DNA of 64,000 bases from Helopsaltes ochotensis (GCA_013400155.1 VXBM01000343.1:127266-191265); one strand, 5' to 3'. Positions 12,788-25,278 are shown, counted from the first letter of the stretch. Made by a program: numbers and translations. The notes: a model not told the origin generated them from the sequence alone.

Positions 12788-14214
12788 CTATAGAAAAGTA
12801 GTTGTTCAACACATTAAATCAGCGCTACAAGAAACTAACAGCCTTGAAGTTATTTCTGCAGAACATTTCTGTACTGCATTAGAATTTACCTAGCTGGAAT
12901 GCATGAAATGACTGAAGCCAAAAGGCAAGTACACAAAGGCGAAGTGACAGATGACATTTCCCCACGTTACCAGTACAGAAAAGCAACAGCCTTATTGTTC
13001 TGCTACGTAGCTCCCCCACTTGGCCTGCCACTGGTGATTAACTGCTCACTAATCTTGTGATAATCAGTAACAGAACCAAAAAGTTTTTAAGTCAAAGCCA
13101 AAGTGGAAATATTTAAAAAAAAAAAAAAGAGCATTCATAGGGGTCTACTTTGTTCAGCTAACACTGTAGATAATACACAGCAAATAACCTTTGCACAAAG
13201 GTTATTCCATAAAAATATTTCACTGAGCAGTTTGAATGAGGCTCATTTGACTAATTAAAAGCACCACAGGCTCACAGGTCCTGCCAAGCATGTCTGCAGG
13301 TTCCCAGATGTGTTTGTTTTACAGAACCAACTGTCTCGTTCTCACAGAACTGCAGATGCTTAAAAAAGCCCTTGAAGACATTATTATTATTAAACAGTAA
13401 TCCCACACATCTTAGTTCATATCCCAAACACTAAGATGAGTGGGTTCTTCACACATCATATTGTTGCTCGATTACTCTGCAAATCTTGACAAATCTTTCC
13501 CCATACTGAGGAGATGCAAAGAAATTTCTCCCTTTTAAACCCACATTTTCGGAACAGTACCTTGTTTTACTTGCCAGGGGTAACCAATATCCTAGAAGTA
13601 ACCAAGAACATAATGCTTCAAGGTGTGCATACACACCTGCACCTAGGAACTCGTCTGTGTCTCAAGATGTCTGGACAGCAGAGCAAAATGTCCTCCTATC
13701 CCGTAGCCAAACTCCCACATCTGTGTACTGATCTCATATGCATTAAATCATTGCACGTAATACATACACATGTATGTAAAGTACATAGCAAGTCTTTGGG
13801 AAAATGAAGAATTGGCACTAGCTGAAGGAGTCTGCTGGTATATCACAGCTTCTCAAGACTTAGCATTGGAAACTGGTTTTGATTTAACTGGTTTTGATTT
13901 ACTAAGGCAGTATGCATTTGCCCCAAGTACACACTGCCTATTAAAATCCAATGTATCATCAGATTCCAATCAGCAGAGTATATTACCAGCATGATTCACT
14001 TCAAAACCAGTTTGGCAGCATTGCCAAATGAATGTCCAGTTCTCAGCCAGAGTTTTCTTTATTGTGATTTTATCGTTGCAGTAAGAGCTCAGTGATGCTT
14101 TATGGAAGCCATTACAGGGCTGGATCATTACTCCCCATAACAAAAGCACCACTTACTTAGAACCTATGCTGCCTATCAATTTAGATACTGGGTATCTTAA
14201 ATATAATTCATTAC
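12788..14214 (-). other. MAST4: MAST4 intron (1.4 kb)
   Basis: AT-rich intron. Short direct repeats occur, for example tggttttgattta twice near 13.87-13.90 kb. No mobile element or gene is recognised. Confidence 0.85.
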
Positions 14215-14290
14215 CTTTGGGAACCTTTCTTTGTAGACATGGTTCATCATAATTATTTCATTGTCACAGCAAGCAGGAGAACGTCCAGGG
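14215..14290 (-). CDS. MAST4: MAST4 coding exon (SPGRSPACCDNEIIMMNHVY)
   Basis: This 76-nt exon follows tttccttgcag and is followed by gtaatg. One base completes the split Ser codon. The exon then reads PGRSPACCDNEIIMMNHVY and KERFPK, and it ends in phase 0. SPGRSPxxxDNEIIMMNHVYKERFPKATAQM-type sequence is diagnostic of the MAST family at the entry to DUF1908. The double Cys (ACCD) supports the MAST4 paralogue. Confidence 0.97.
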
Positions 14291-15515
14291 CTGCAAGGAA
14301 AGCAAATTATCCCTTTACACTTGTCCCAGCATGAACTACAGTTAGTTCTTATATTTTTGTATGATTTATTTGCAACAAAAAGTCAGCACAGACATCACTG
14401 GAAAGGGACAATCCATCGTACCCTTGGTTCCTTTCTGCTATTTCTGTTCAAGTCCTCATGATTATTTAATGTACTTGACATCTACCTGTTAACCATGTTA
14501 TTCTCCTAGTTTGTATTTCAAGGCAGATGAAGCCTTATGAACATTATTTTTTTTTTTACAAGTGCAACAGAGATCTATTTAACTGATCTTATACCAGTAC
14601 CTTTGAAGATTAGATACAATCAAAATAGCAAGATCTGACCAAGAACTCTGGTAGCTGCAAGTAAAAAAGTACAAAAGAGTTTGTTTGACTTTTGTTTTTC
14701 TAAATGCATAATTTGAAAAAAAGATATCAAAACAGTCTGTTTTCAATCTGACCACCAGAAAAAAGCAGTAACTTCCTACAAATAATGCCATATATATACA
14801 CATGTCAAACAAAGCTGGAGCACCTGTAAAAAAAGCACAAGACTTTGAAGAAAAAGATTCATAAAAGATACCCACAGACCTCACAAACCTACAAAATTAG
14901 TTTTTGCTATCATAAGTCTCACTGTCCACTACAAAGCCTTTCAAAAAAAAACTTAATACAGACTTCCTATGTTTGTGATTCTGGCCCATTCAGTCTGTCT
15001 AGAAGGTCTGGTCTAGTAGAAATGTCACTGCCCACAGCAGGGGGGTTGAACCGAGATGATCTTTAAGGTCCCTTCCAACTTAAATAATTATGTGAATCTA
15101 AATCTGGCTTCTGGTATTCCTAGAGGTCAAAACTGAACACTAAACTTTGTCACAAGATGTCACATTGAACTGAATTAGTCAGTTACAGACATTCTCAGGC
15201 TACTACTTAGGACAGAGTAGGTACATAGATTCAGAAAGGGAATACTACAACTACATCACTAATGATTAGGTCATTAAGACAGTCTGCACGTTAGCTGCCC
15301 TCACATTAATACCTATCTTAACAATATTTACCACTGAAGTAAGTCACGACCAAAACCAGAGCAAGTATCTAAGGGACTACTCTTCATTTAGCCTCAGTTC
15401 CGTACACATTTCAGACATTTCAAAACCTGTACACATCCCCAGCGCGAAACACCATGATGCTCCTCACAGTATCTGGATTTAGATCCAACCCCTTCTTGCA
15501 GACACACAAACTCAC
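14291..15515 (-). other. MAST4: MAST4 intron (1.2 kb) with CR1 tail
   Basis: This short intron carries one plus-strand CR1 3' end at about 15.00-15.10 kb. No other element is recognised. Confidence 0.85.
15004..15100 (+). mobile_element. CR1 LINE 3' tail
   Basis: A short plus-strand CR1 3' end with ctggtctagtagaa, a gcaggggggttgaaccgaga block and atgatctttaaggtcccttc, ending in attatgtgaatcta. Only about 100 bp remain. It is the only CR1 in the window antisense to MAST4. Confidence 0.85.
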
Positions 15516-15673
15516 CTGAGACTTCGGGACCGAGGGCGCATTGCAGTGGTCCTGCACCTGTTATCACTGGCAATACTCTCTGTGGTACAGAAATGCTTAG
15601 ACAAAAAATGTAGTTCATCAGGAGTTGGTTGGTATGGTAACTGGTGTAGCTTCTCTTGGGATGAGCAGGACGA
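15516..15673 (-). CDS. MAST4: MAST4 coding exon (EKLHQLPYQPTPDELHFLSKHF)
   Basis: This 158-nt exon follows tgtgctcttgcag and is followed by gtgagt. It starts in phase 0 with SSCSSQEKLHQLPYQPTPDE, continues LHFLSKHFCTTESIASDNRC and ends RTTAMRPRSRSL plus two bases. PTPDELHFLSKHF marks the start of the conserved MAST pre-kinase region. CTTESIA and the following linker look MAST4-like. The RPRSRSL tail joins the next exon to form the Arg/Ser-rich RSRSLSPGRSP motif, which holds likely phosphorylation sites. Confidence 0.97.
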
Positions 15674-18646
15674 CTGCAAGAGCACAAGAAAACACAAGTT
15701 CCATCTGAGTTAAAACATTTTCAAGACCGTATTTGGTGCTCATGAATAAAGTAATTTAAGTTAAAAATTACAGTTACTGTTTCACATGCCTGACTACCAA
15801 TTTAAAGAAGAATATAAATAATTACTCAAACTCATGAGCTAAGTATAGAGTAAATATTAAAAAAAAAAAACGAACAACACTTCGGTTCCAGAAGACACAT
15901 TGCATTTCGAAAATTTAAGTTTCCTAAGGCAAAAGTGATGTCTGATGTCAACGATACATAAGAATAGCTAAAATGGAATCTACTAAAAATTAATTATTGG
16001 AATAGGATGACCTAAGTGAGGTAACCGTAAAGTACAATTTCTTGTCACAATGCCAGTTGTAAATCTTCATAATAAAGGTACTTCACTATACATATTTAAG
16101 ACATGACTAACGTTCTCAAAAATAAAATTAAATACTATCTAAAATCTTGCTGAAAAAATTAATACACTAATATCTTATAAAGAATTTACATTGAAAATAA
16201 AGTGAGAGATCTCAATACGTTTATCAAGACCGGTTATGTCACTGACAAAAAGTGAAAGGAATTACACTAAAACCCATCCACTTAGTATAAAACTAAAGAT
16301 ATGGACAGGTATGAAAATGGAAGTGCTACCGAAATAACCACGCTTGCAACACTTATAGAGCTGCATTACATGAGCAGTGTAAATGACCACACTATTGTAT
16401 TTTATGGGTTTTTATGCAGCTCTACCTGAGCCATGTTAGATGATTTGAGGTAGAACTTTGAACTTTTCCATGAACCTGGATCTGGCACCCTTTTTAAAGA
16501 ACACAGACACAGTTCAAATCATTAACAACCAGCCTTGCTAATGTGGACTGACAAACATAAAGAAATACTCTACTGTTTCTGGTACCAAAACCAGTTTCCA
16601 AGTTAGCTGATTCATTAATTCCTGTATGACTGCACAAAGCTGCTTAGTACCACAGAGACATTCTCTATATTTTACCCGCAGATGGGAAGAAGTTGAAAAA
16701 CTTGGCTATCTTTCTGGAGCTCGTCAGTGTCCAGCTGGATTTCTCAATAAAATTAATTTCTTCTGTGCATCAATTTACATGTGCCCACTACTGCTTATCT
16801 GACTTCTCATACTGAACACCAAGGCCTGCACCTGGGTGCCTTTTAATGGAGGCAAATACAGTAAAGAGTTTCTCTGTTACATCATTTCTAACGAGGGAAA
16901 TCAATAAACTTCTGTACTGTACAAATATTACCCCTACATTGGTAAGGTCAGCAAATAACAACCAGGCTAGCAAGCACAGAAACTAAGAAGTCTTTTTAAT
17001 CTCCTGGCAACTTGTGTGGTAAAGGCTAACATTCTAACTCTTAGAACCAAAAGAAAAGCTTTCTTATCACACTAGATCTCATGAAGTCATCTCCTAAAAG
17101 CAAAAAAGAAGAAAACCCACTGGCAGAAAAGGCCAGGAAGGACTGGTCTACATGGGAATGCTGCACCACATCAGAACAAGCCGAAGTTTGCAAGACTGTG
17201 TTACCTTGCTTTGCTGCAGGCTAAGAGGCATGCAGACCCAGAACTTACCACAGCTCACACAATGAGTAGTAACTTGTTGAGTTACCGTAACTCATGCATG
17301 GAATTCTGCCTTACATTACCATGCATAATTCAGCATACACCATAGGTAAGGCAAATTCTTTCTTATCTCACACCACAGCAGCTAGTTACAGTTAACCTCA
17401 CAGCGTATTTCCCACAGCCATGCTCTGTAAAATAAAAGATACTCTAACACAGGAGAATTTCCCAACACAGAGTATCCCACGTGGCTAATAATTCTCTACC
17501 TCTTTGCTTTCAGGGGTTTATGGGAAGATCAGTGGGAAAATAACTCATACCACACTTCTCATATAAGATTTAGATCCAACAAGACTAAAGCGATGATCTT
17601 CCTAATGCTAACCACGCAGTTGTATCAGGAACATCACAGGCACAAAGTACTTTTTTGGTGATCTAAATTCTGATTTCAGTACAAATCCAAATTCTTATAG
17701 CAAAATTCTGAAACAAAGTAGTTCTCCTGGCATTCTACAATTAATGCTCAAAAAAACACACTTGAGTTAAAATATTTTTTATATGTTCAACCATAGTCTA
17801 TTATGGAAACATAAATGTTCTGAGACGGATTTTCAAATACAGATTTGAAAAACACACAGCTGTGTATCATCTCACTTCATCACTTCTATAAGGTTTGTTC
17901 TCCTAGAAGACACAATCATCTCAACTGCATCTTCCAACTGCCAAGACTCGATCCAGCTGTGCTAGAGTAAGACACACCAAGAGCTTCTTTTCAACTGAAT
18001 AATCAAGCAGAAGGTATTTTAATTTTGATTTTGTTGGGAGAACTGGTATATGTGGTACTTGCACCACTTCTAAACCCACGAGCTTCCATTAAATAGGTAA
18101 TTTTATCCATCTCATTATTTCCAATATTAAAAAACAAACAACTAAACTAAAAAAACAGGGTAACAAGAAATGGCGAGCTACACTCACCTCTGCGTAACTG
18201 TGGTAACTACAGACACTTTGGCCCCTGCTTTGACTTTCGGTTGCTTGTGAAGATCAAAGTTGTGCTCTATTGTGATGCATAAAAACTCTTTCTGCTCGCT
18301 GGTTGATACATGTCTAGATTAATATGGATTTTATTTATTCATCCCTGAAAAGGGAATGTTCCATATGTACATTTACGGTGTTGTATGAACTGGTCTTTAA
18401 TTTCCTCTAAGAATTAGTAATAATGTGGAGGAGAAGGCTGAACTGTGCTAGCTCCTTCAAATACATGAAACCAATTAGATGGGTACACTTCTAGTTTTGA
18501 TTTTGTGATTCACATATATTATCCAGGGAGTAAAAGAAGAAAGTGAAAGACATCTCTAAGAAGTGAAGAAAGAGCGGCTAGATTTAGATTTCAAAGGATA
18601 TCCAAGTGCTTTTGCAGGGCTTATCAGTCGTAGCAAATTCTTGGGC

Positions 18647-18686
18647 AAAACCCCCCCAAAAAAACCCAAAAAAACCCCAAAAAACT
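18647..18686. repeat. A/C-rich low-complexity tract
   Basis: Alternating A runs and C runs of 3-7 bases. On the transcribed (minus) strand these are G runs separated by T runs. Confidence 0.85.
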
Positions 18687-18739
18687 GCAGAAGCCAAGAC
18701 AATAAAGGCTAATGTGTTTGTCTCAAACACCAATAGCAG

Positions 18740-19400
18740 GGTGGCAGTGGCACCAGCCAGGGACTGTTGGCAGTAACGCTGTGAGAAAGAACAAGATGTG
18801 ACTGGACAAGGGGCCATACAGAGGTAGGACAGCACTTTTCTGGGACAAAGGTCCTTGATCTGCCTCCTGGAGAGAAGCACAGCTCAGTACAGCACAGAGA
18901 AATGAGGTGGACAAGGAGGCACGGACTGTAGAGTGGGGGGAATCAAGACTGCCAAAGACCCCTGGAACCCTCTGACCCATTTCCACAAAGACCTGGAAGA
19001 ATGGACTGTGAGTAATAACTACTTTGCATAGAAAACGAGCAACCCACCTTCAGGGTGGCAGTACCTTCTCCATAAAATGGTATGCCCCTCAACAAGCCTT
19101 GGGCACTTCCAGGACCCTAGTTATCCCAGCAGTTGGGCTAATGCTGGAACCAGGATTGGTGATCTCTTCCTCCCCTGTCCCCCGCCCACACTTTTTTTTC
19201 TTTTTTCCTTTCCCTCTCACCTCACCCCTTAATGCAAAACCCACTGATGTGCTTATATAACGGGTCAGAGACTAATATACCAGTTTCTATGTCAAGTGTG
19301 TAATTTACAAATAAAACTCAGTGAGTTTTTGTGGCTCATCTGATTTCTGTCATTTCTTTCAACCACAAGTATTTACCAATCTTGAGTGCTCCCCTACTCT
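18740..19400 (+). mobile_element. Possible solo LTR of an endogenous retrovirus
   Basis: This GC-richer block has an LTR-like layout on the plus strand. A region with gactgccaaagacccctgg precedes a TATA-like cttatataacggg at about 19,252, and an AATAAA signal follows at about 19,311. No internal gag, pol or env sequence is seen next to it. Ends are not defined and no target duplication was found, so the class is uncertain. It lies antisense to MAST4. Confidence 0.4.
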
Positions 19401-20499
19401 CAAGGGTGGACACCATAGATATTTATGGCATGAATTCTCTACTGCTGCTTTCTTCAGCAAAATTAAAATGCATTTGTTGGAAAACTAGGTTTATTTCCAC
19501 AAGTGAGAAAATGTTTACTCAATGGTAGGGAAGACATAAGTATTTTAATATTTGTACACTCTAGTCAGAAATAATCATGGGATAAGTCAACAGTGATCTG
19601 TTACAGAAGTTAAGATATCTAAGTACATAAATGCATGGACAGCATATATAAATACCATATAAAACTGCGCCACATTCCAGGATGCTTACAGCAGCTAATG
19701 AATTTAAGTGGGGGGAAAAAAGTATATGAATTAGAATTACCGTTTCAAAATTGAAGTTATCAAAGAAATGAATATGAACAGTGAATTACAGCTGTGTTTT
19801 GATCTGGTTTTGACACAGCTTTTAATCTCCTTTCTAACACAAGTCTGTTTCTTGCAACAGTGATGGTGTTTCTACGGCAATTACTTTTATCTGATATAAA
19901 TGCCTTTATGTCAATATATTTTAGGTGAAGAGCACAGCATATCTGATCTAGTTTCAATAAGAGGTATAGAAAATGCCCTAACGAAAATGCTTACAGAATT
20001 AACATGAAACCAAGGAATTTACTTAGCAAAAAATAATACCCAGACAGAAAAGAAAGCAGAGGTCTAAATTACTGCTTTAGAGGAAAAGTTCTTAATATAT
20101 GTGGAATTACTCAACATGGTTTAAGACAGACAGAATTGTCCTTCCAGAAGACTTTGTGGACAAAAAATAGGAGTTGATCATAACACAAAATGGTCCCATT
20201 TCATCACTATACGGAATGTGGAACTCAATTGTTTCACAAGAGAAACCAAACAAAGTCAATGGAAGTGGGAAGAGGAAGCCTACCTAAATTGTCAAAGAAA
20301 CAGCTTAAAATCATTTATCACCCATTCAGTCAAATGTGTCATTCATAAAAGGTAAAACACTTTTATGTGCCTGTAAGGCATAAAACATTGAAGAGCCATA
20401 GCTGGATCTACACAGACCAATCCTTTTGCTGCAGTGATGCGCTCTGTCACAATGTCAACCCTTCGCTCTTTCCAAAGCAGCCTTTCTCTACAACTCTAT

Positions 20500-21141
20500 C
20501 TCCACAGCTTCTCAGGTGTGACTACCACAACCAAGATCTTTGCTCCAGGTTGTAACATGAAACAGTCGTTGTACAGATGTACAAAGTAGTGGCTGGTATT
20601 TCTCCCAAGCCAGGTCCCAAGTCCTGGAGCAGGATCCAAGGCACTGCTGCGGCATATGAAACGTACCCGTATGGTGGGGGGCTGACACAGGACTGGCAGA
20701 AGCGAGCCTGAGGGGAGCCGAGCCAGCCCAGACAAATACTGACAACCACAGCCGAGCCCAGCAGTCTGGCGGCAGACAGCACAACACGGACAATCCAGCT
20801 TTCTGGGGGATTTGTCCCTCATTGCTTCTTTTTCTGGCCTGAGGGACGGGGAACGCAAGCTGCAGAGAGCAAATGCCTTCTTGTCTTTGTCTCAGCAGCC
20901 ACACAGAACTGAATTGTGGAGCTGAACACCTTTTGTGTGTAAAGCACCTTCTCTATCATAAATTTTGTTATCTATATTGTTGCCATTACTGTGTATTTCT
21001 TATTCCTTAGCTGTTGGCTTTCCATATGTAGTTAGTTCAACCCATAGTCTCTACCTTTTGCCCCTCTCACTGGAGTGGGGTGGAGAAAATGGGGTGGCTT
21101 ATTTGGAGTTTCATTCCCAGCTGTTTTTTAAACCACCACAA
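20500..21141 (+). mobile_element. Probable solo LTR, avian ERVL-like
   Basis: The 3' end (tagttcaacccatagtctc, cccctctcactggagtgggg, then cagctgttttttaaaccacc) follows the pattern of avian ERVL-type LTR ends, which finish in a ggttaaaccacgaca-like sequence. The 5' part is GC-rich and poorly matched, so the start is approximate. No retroviral coding sequence is attached. Orientation is antisense to MAST4. Confidence 0.5.
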
Positions 21142-21551
21142 TCACACGGAAATAGTTCGTCCAAAATGTAAAATTTATTAAGTTAAGCTTATTCTATTGT
21201 GCATCCCAAAGGACTCCTTCTTTGTGATTACATCTAAAAGGTTAGGTACCTAACCTATTATCATGCACTAACATCTCACAATTGCCAAAGGAAATGAAAG
21301 GCAAATGTGTGATTCATCCCATCCTAAGACAGCAGTCTAACCCAGAACAGATGAATCATGTCATAGACAGCTTCTCTTTCTTCTTGTTATCAAGGCAGCC
21401 TCACTTGAAACTTGATACCTAACTACTATATGGTTAAAATAAGGCAGATCAAAAGGGGGCAGTTAAACACTACTCACCACCAGAAAGTATCTCTAAGCAA
21501 AGCGCACATTGCGTAAGTTTTCTTTTGTTTCTGGGAGGCAAAGCAGTTTCC

Positions 21552-21577
21552 TACTACATGTTAGTACTACATGTTAG
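21552..21577. repeat. 13-bp perfect tandem duplication
   Basis: The unit tactacatgttag occurs twice in tandem, about 110 bp downstream (in transcript order) of the exon ending at 21,689. Confidence 0.95.
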
Positions 21578-21688
21578 TCTACTGAACATAATGAAACTTA
21601 CATTGTCTTCTCCCAAGAGAAGCATGCTACATTTGAGAAGCTGAAGCGTGCAAAAGACATGTATCAGCACAACAAAACGGATACTTAC

Positions 21689-21767
21689 AGAAACAGTTGA
21701 GCTGGGTGTATTTGTACCATAGCCAGAAGAAGGGAGAGAAGCCAAAGACCAGCGGCGACCATCAGTC
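21689..21767 (-). CDS. MAST4: MAST4 coding exon (TDGRRWSLASLPSSGYGTNT)
   Basis: This 79-nt exon follows tttcaaaattttcag and is followed by gtaagtat, a near-consensus donor. It starts with one base completing a split Arg codon and then reads TDGRRWSLASLPSSGYGTN and TPSSTVS, ending on a codon boundary. GRRWSLASLPSSGYGT is a hallmark of MAST1-4. RRWS has the form of a basophilic-kinase phosphorylation site and a possible 14-3-3 site, which is a motif inference only. The next exon starts in phase 0 with SSCSSQEKLHQ, giving the expected STVSSSCSSQEKL junction. Confidence 0.96.
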
Positions 21768-22484
21768 CTGAAAATTTTGAAACAGAAATTAATAAGATGA
21801 ACACTGCAGCATCCTAATGCAGTAACATCTGTTCAGGTATTACTGTGTAAAACCCAAAACCATGATACAAAACATTTCACAAATAGTATACTTTCACAGG
21901 GGACCACAATAAACAAGCATTCACCAAGCATGTATTATTTTTATTGTATTTTTTTCTTTATAGCTAAAAATCTGTGAGATGAAACAACCACAAAGAGAAT
22001 GAACAGATCTACAGAACTGATATCTAATACAAACAGAAATGGACAAGGAGTTCACAACTTTTAGGTCCATCACACGAAAATTAATGAGAAGCAAATTAAA
22101 GTATTTGTGAACAAATGCAGACCACAGTGCTCTGAGCCACAGAACAACCATCACAGTCTGATTGATACAAAAGGGTAGTGCATTCTTCAGTGGCATCAAC
22201 AGAGGATATCAACAAACTAGCAGGCCAATGATTAGGTAAAACCAAACCCAAATGCTAAATGTTACATACATAAATCAGGAAAAAAAAATCTTTCAGAAAA
22301 AAATCATGCTTACTCACAATAAAAAATTAAAATAAATATAAAAATTATAACCAAAACCCAATTTATGTTCTTCATTGTCTGAGGTGATCTATACAAAGAC
22401 AACATGAAACTTCAACAGTCAAAGTGGCAAACTAAAAATCAACTACGAGAGAAGTGTTTGGCTTTCTGAGAAGGTAGAATTTAC
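21768..22484 (-). other. MAST4: MAST4 intron (717 nt)
   Basis: This short AT-rich intron lies between the candidate microexon and the exon at 21,689. If the microexon is skipped it forms part of a 3.4-kb intron. No repeat or gene is recognised inside it. Confidence 0.75.
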
Positions 22485-22505
22485 CTGTCATTTCGATGCC
22501 CATGA
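22485..22505 (-). CDS. MAST4: Candidate 21-nt MAST4 microexon (inserts SHGHRND)
   Basis: On the minus strand a 21-nt segment is bounded by attatattgcag at its 5' side and gtaaattc at its 3' side, so both splice signals are canonical and the donor is good. The flanking exons meet in phase 2, and 21 nt is exactly seven codons. Inclusion therefore turns FAR-R-TDGRRW into FAR-SHGHRND-R-TDGRRW without a stop or a frame change. The polypyrimidine tract (ttatttttcctttttttaac) is displaced about 20-25 nt upstream and a TGC lies just before the AG. Both are typical of neuronal SRRM4-regulated microexons. The sequence facts are direct. That it is a used, regulated exon is inference. A chance AG-21-GT match is the main alternative. 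Confidence 0.7.
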
Positions 22506-24471
22506 CTGCAATATAATTGAATCAAATGTGTTAAAAAAAGGAAAAATAATATATAAATAACAAAACAGAACAAGTTTTTATTAACAAATGGTATGATGGT
22601 ATGAAAGGAGAACTGAAAATCTGTTTTACAAAGATCATCTCCCAAGTCTGATTGACACAAATGGCAAAATTCTGAAGAACTGAAGATTAACTGAAAAGCA
22701 ATTTTGAAGAACTTAATTTATGTCAAATCAGGAATCTTAAACCTATTGATACAGAGGTTTAAGAGGTCCCTTCCTTCAAGCTAATTGTCTAAAAAGCCCC
22801 TTTTTTCTTTCCAATATATCCATTTATTCATCCACAAACTACAGTAAAAACTCTGTGACTTTGTGAAGACGAAGTGTGAGAAGTGTGAGAAAAAGAACTA
22901 CAGTACAGTATTAGTAATAAAACATGAAAAGCACATGTGCTAGAGATTGCTAATTGTGTCAAATACTGAACTCTGGAAAAAAACTTCCACCTCTGCCATA
23001 ATCTTGTTCTTAACTCATTCTTTTACATTCTCCTCTTCACCCAGGCATGTAAGAGGTGCCTCCAGATGACAGCACCATTCTAAAAGCAGTTTTCTCTTCA
23101 TTTGGCTTAGCTGTTCACTATCGAAACAAGAACTTAGGCAGTATTTAAACATGGGTGAGACCCATGCGCTCTGCATCTGTGAGAATGAAAGTACTTCTTA
23201 ACTGAGTAACTCACAGTGAAGAGGTTACCTGGATCACACAGAAAGGCTGTCAAGGTTGCAGACAGGCTACCACAGAAAGTTATCTGGGAGGCAAAGGTGG
23301 GAGAACAGGAGGCATTCATAAGGGATTATGCTGCATGGCATGGCCAGCGCCTGATGAGAAAGCAGCCTCACACGAGGCTGCAAATAATTTCCTTTGCCTC
23401 TCTCCCTTCCTCACAGTGTCACAGCTTTTTGGTATCTGCACTGACAGGCTGACAGTGGATGAAAAACGAATATCCATACCCTTATACCACTGTCCCTGTT
23501 CCAACCCGCTCTATTACCCAAGTCCTTCCCTTTGTATATCCATTAAATTTACAAAATGTAACAGAAAAGGCATAAACCCAGATGTCTGCTCTCATTAATC
23601 ACAGTGCATTTTACTATGAAATTTCATCCTACCACATGAAAACAGCACACATAACAAATTCCTAAGAAAAAGTTGTATTAATGCTGTTTTAAACTTCATT
23701 GTCATCAAGCATTTTCAATATAAACATAGAAAAAAAATCAGAGAAGTGTTCTAAATGTTTCCTGAATCTCACTGAAGTGGAGAGAGATTTTTAAATCCGA
23801 GAAATTTCCTTCAGTTAAAGAATTTATTTAGAGCTCATTACAGGGCTCCAGAGAGGTCAAAATCCAAATGAAACACTGAAAAACAAATCCTTCTTTTTCA
23901 TTAATTCTGAATTTTAAGGTTTGCAAAACTATTATGTTTTAAACTTTCTGTTGATTATGGGTGGGGAAGGAAAACCATTTCCCGACTGGTGTATTTCTAA
24001 GCAATGCTCGATCTTTCACATCTGCTTTTTCCGTTATAACCTATTTCTGGATTTAATGAATCTCTCTAAAAATATGCTCACAAACAAATGTAATCTCCAA
24101 AGAGATAGCATCTCTGGCAAAAGGAACAGTATCAAGAAGGAGTAGATTCAAAAGAAATACTCAACTTTCTTAAGATACTTTAAAAAGTAGCATCACAAAC
24201 TATTACAAAGATTGACAAGATCTATTGTCAAATCAGTTAGACTCAAAATAAAAAAATACACAAGTTTTCACCCCTTTGCAGCTTTAAAAAAAAAAAGTTA
24301 AGACATTTCCTTGCACTTACTTTTGAGAATTTGTGTGTGCTACTTTACTGATGTTCCAAATAAAGTGACTAAAACTTTACATTTACGTGTAAGTTATAGC
24401 TCAGTGCAAACCCAACAGTTACATGCCTGACACTGCTTAAGCATTCCAATTTCATTTTTATATATATATTT

Positions 24472-24508
<37 letters not shown>

Positions 24509-25208
24509 CATACACACTCCTGGGTAAACATATAAACTCTGCCTACCTTCACAGAGTCAATGAACGTATTATTTCAAGTAGGGTGACATTGTGTTCAGTC
24601 ATGGGGAACCACACTGGCACAAACAGGCAGTCTCCCATGACATGCTATCAACTTTGGTTATGCTTCACTTACCAATAATTTATTTCGTATATCACTTCAA
24701 ATTCACTTTAGATCTTCCAAAATTCTAACATTAATTAATCCTCACAACACTCCTGCGACAATGCTGATTGTCTCACAGATATTGGTACAGATATTGAAAC
24801 AGGTCAATGACAGGTATTCGAGGTATGGTAATGGTATTGCTGCTATAAGTGAAGTCAGGACCTGTATTAGAGTGATCTTAGAAGCGATGCACTTCTTATA
24901 GGAAGAAATCTTCAAGCAATTTAAAATCTCCCCATTTCTCAGTAGGTAAGACAATAACGTCTGAATCACATTCATTGCGCATAGATTAATCATTAATCTA
25001 TTTTTTTAAATTCAAAAAGATATGCTCACATTGCATCACACATTCAGTAATTTGTTGCCACCGAGGTTTAAAAGGGTTTACGTGAGCCAATACTTATCAT
25101 TCTAAGTGACAGACCTGACAGATGTATTTGCAATCACGTTTTGTATCTGCATCCAGCAACATTTCCTCTATGCAAAATGTGTGTTGAATACTACAAACAA
25201 CCTCTTAC
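22506..25208 (-). other. MAST4: MAST4 intron (2.7 kb) with TA microsatellite
   Basis: This intron lies upstream of the candidate microexon. It contains a TA/CA dinucleotide tract at about 24.46-24.52 kb. A T/C-rich stretch ends about 20-25 nt before the microexon acceptor on the transcribed strand. No other feature is recognised. Confidence 0.8.
24459..24516. repeat. TA/CA dinucleotide microsatellite
   Basis: A TA run interrupted by a T9-10 run, continuing as pure TA and then acacatacatacacac. Probably polymorphic. Confidence 0.95.
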
Positions 25209-25278
25209 CTTCGTGCAAAAGAAAAGTGGGCTGAGGCACTGGGAGAGAAATTCCTAGGGCTATCTTGAGGACTGTTTC
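25209..25278 (-). CDS. MAST4: MAST4 coding exon (GNSPQDSPRNFSPSASAHF)
   Basis: This 70-nt exon is preceded on the minus strand by ttgtctccaacag and followed by gtaag. It starts with two bases, GA, that complete the Gly codon opened at 35,436. It then reads NSPQDSPRNFSPSASAHF and SFAR, and ends with two bases, AG, of a split codon. The SPRNFSPS-SAHFSFAR block is one of the best conserved linear motifs of MAST kinases and contains several Ser-Pro sites. The phase-2 end can join either the 21-nt microexon (AG+T, Ser) or the exon at 21,689 directly (AG+G, Arg). Both routes keep the reading frame. Confidence 0.95.

Larger units (their letters stand above)
15674..21688 (-). other. MAST4: MAST4 intron (6.0 kb) with two LTR-like blocks
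   Basis: This intron contains LTR-like segments at about 18.74-19.40 kb and 20.50-21.14 kb, an A/C-rich tract at 18.65 kb and a perfect 13-bp tandem duplication at 21,552-21,577. A 37-nt exon-like segment at 18,188-18,224 would introduce a stop codon if used. The remainder shows nothing recognisable. Confidence 0.8.
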
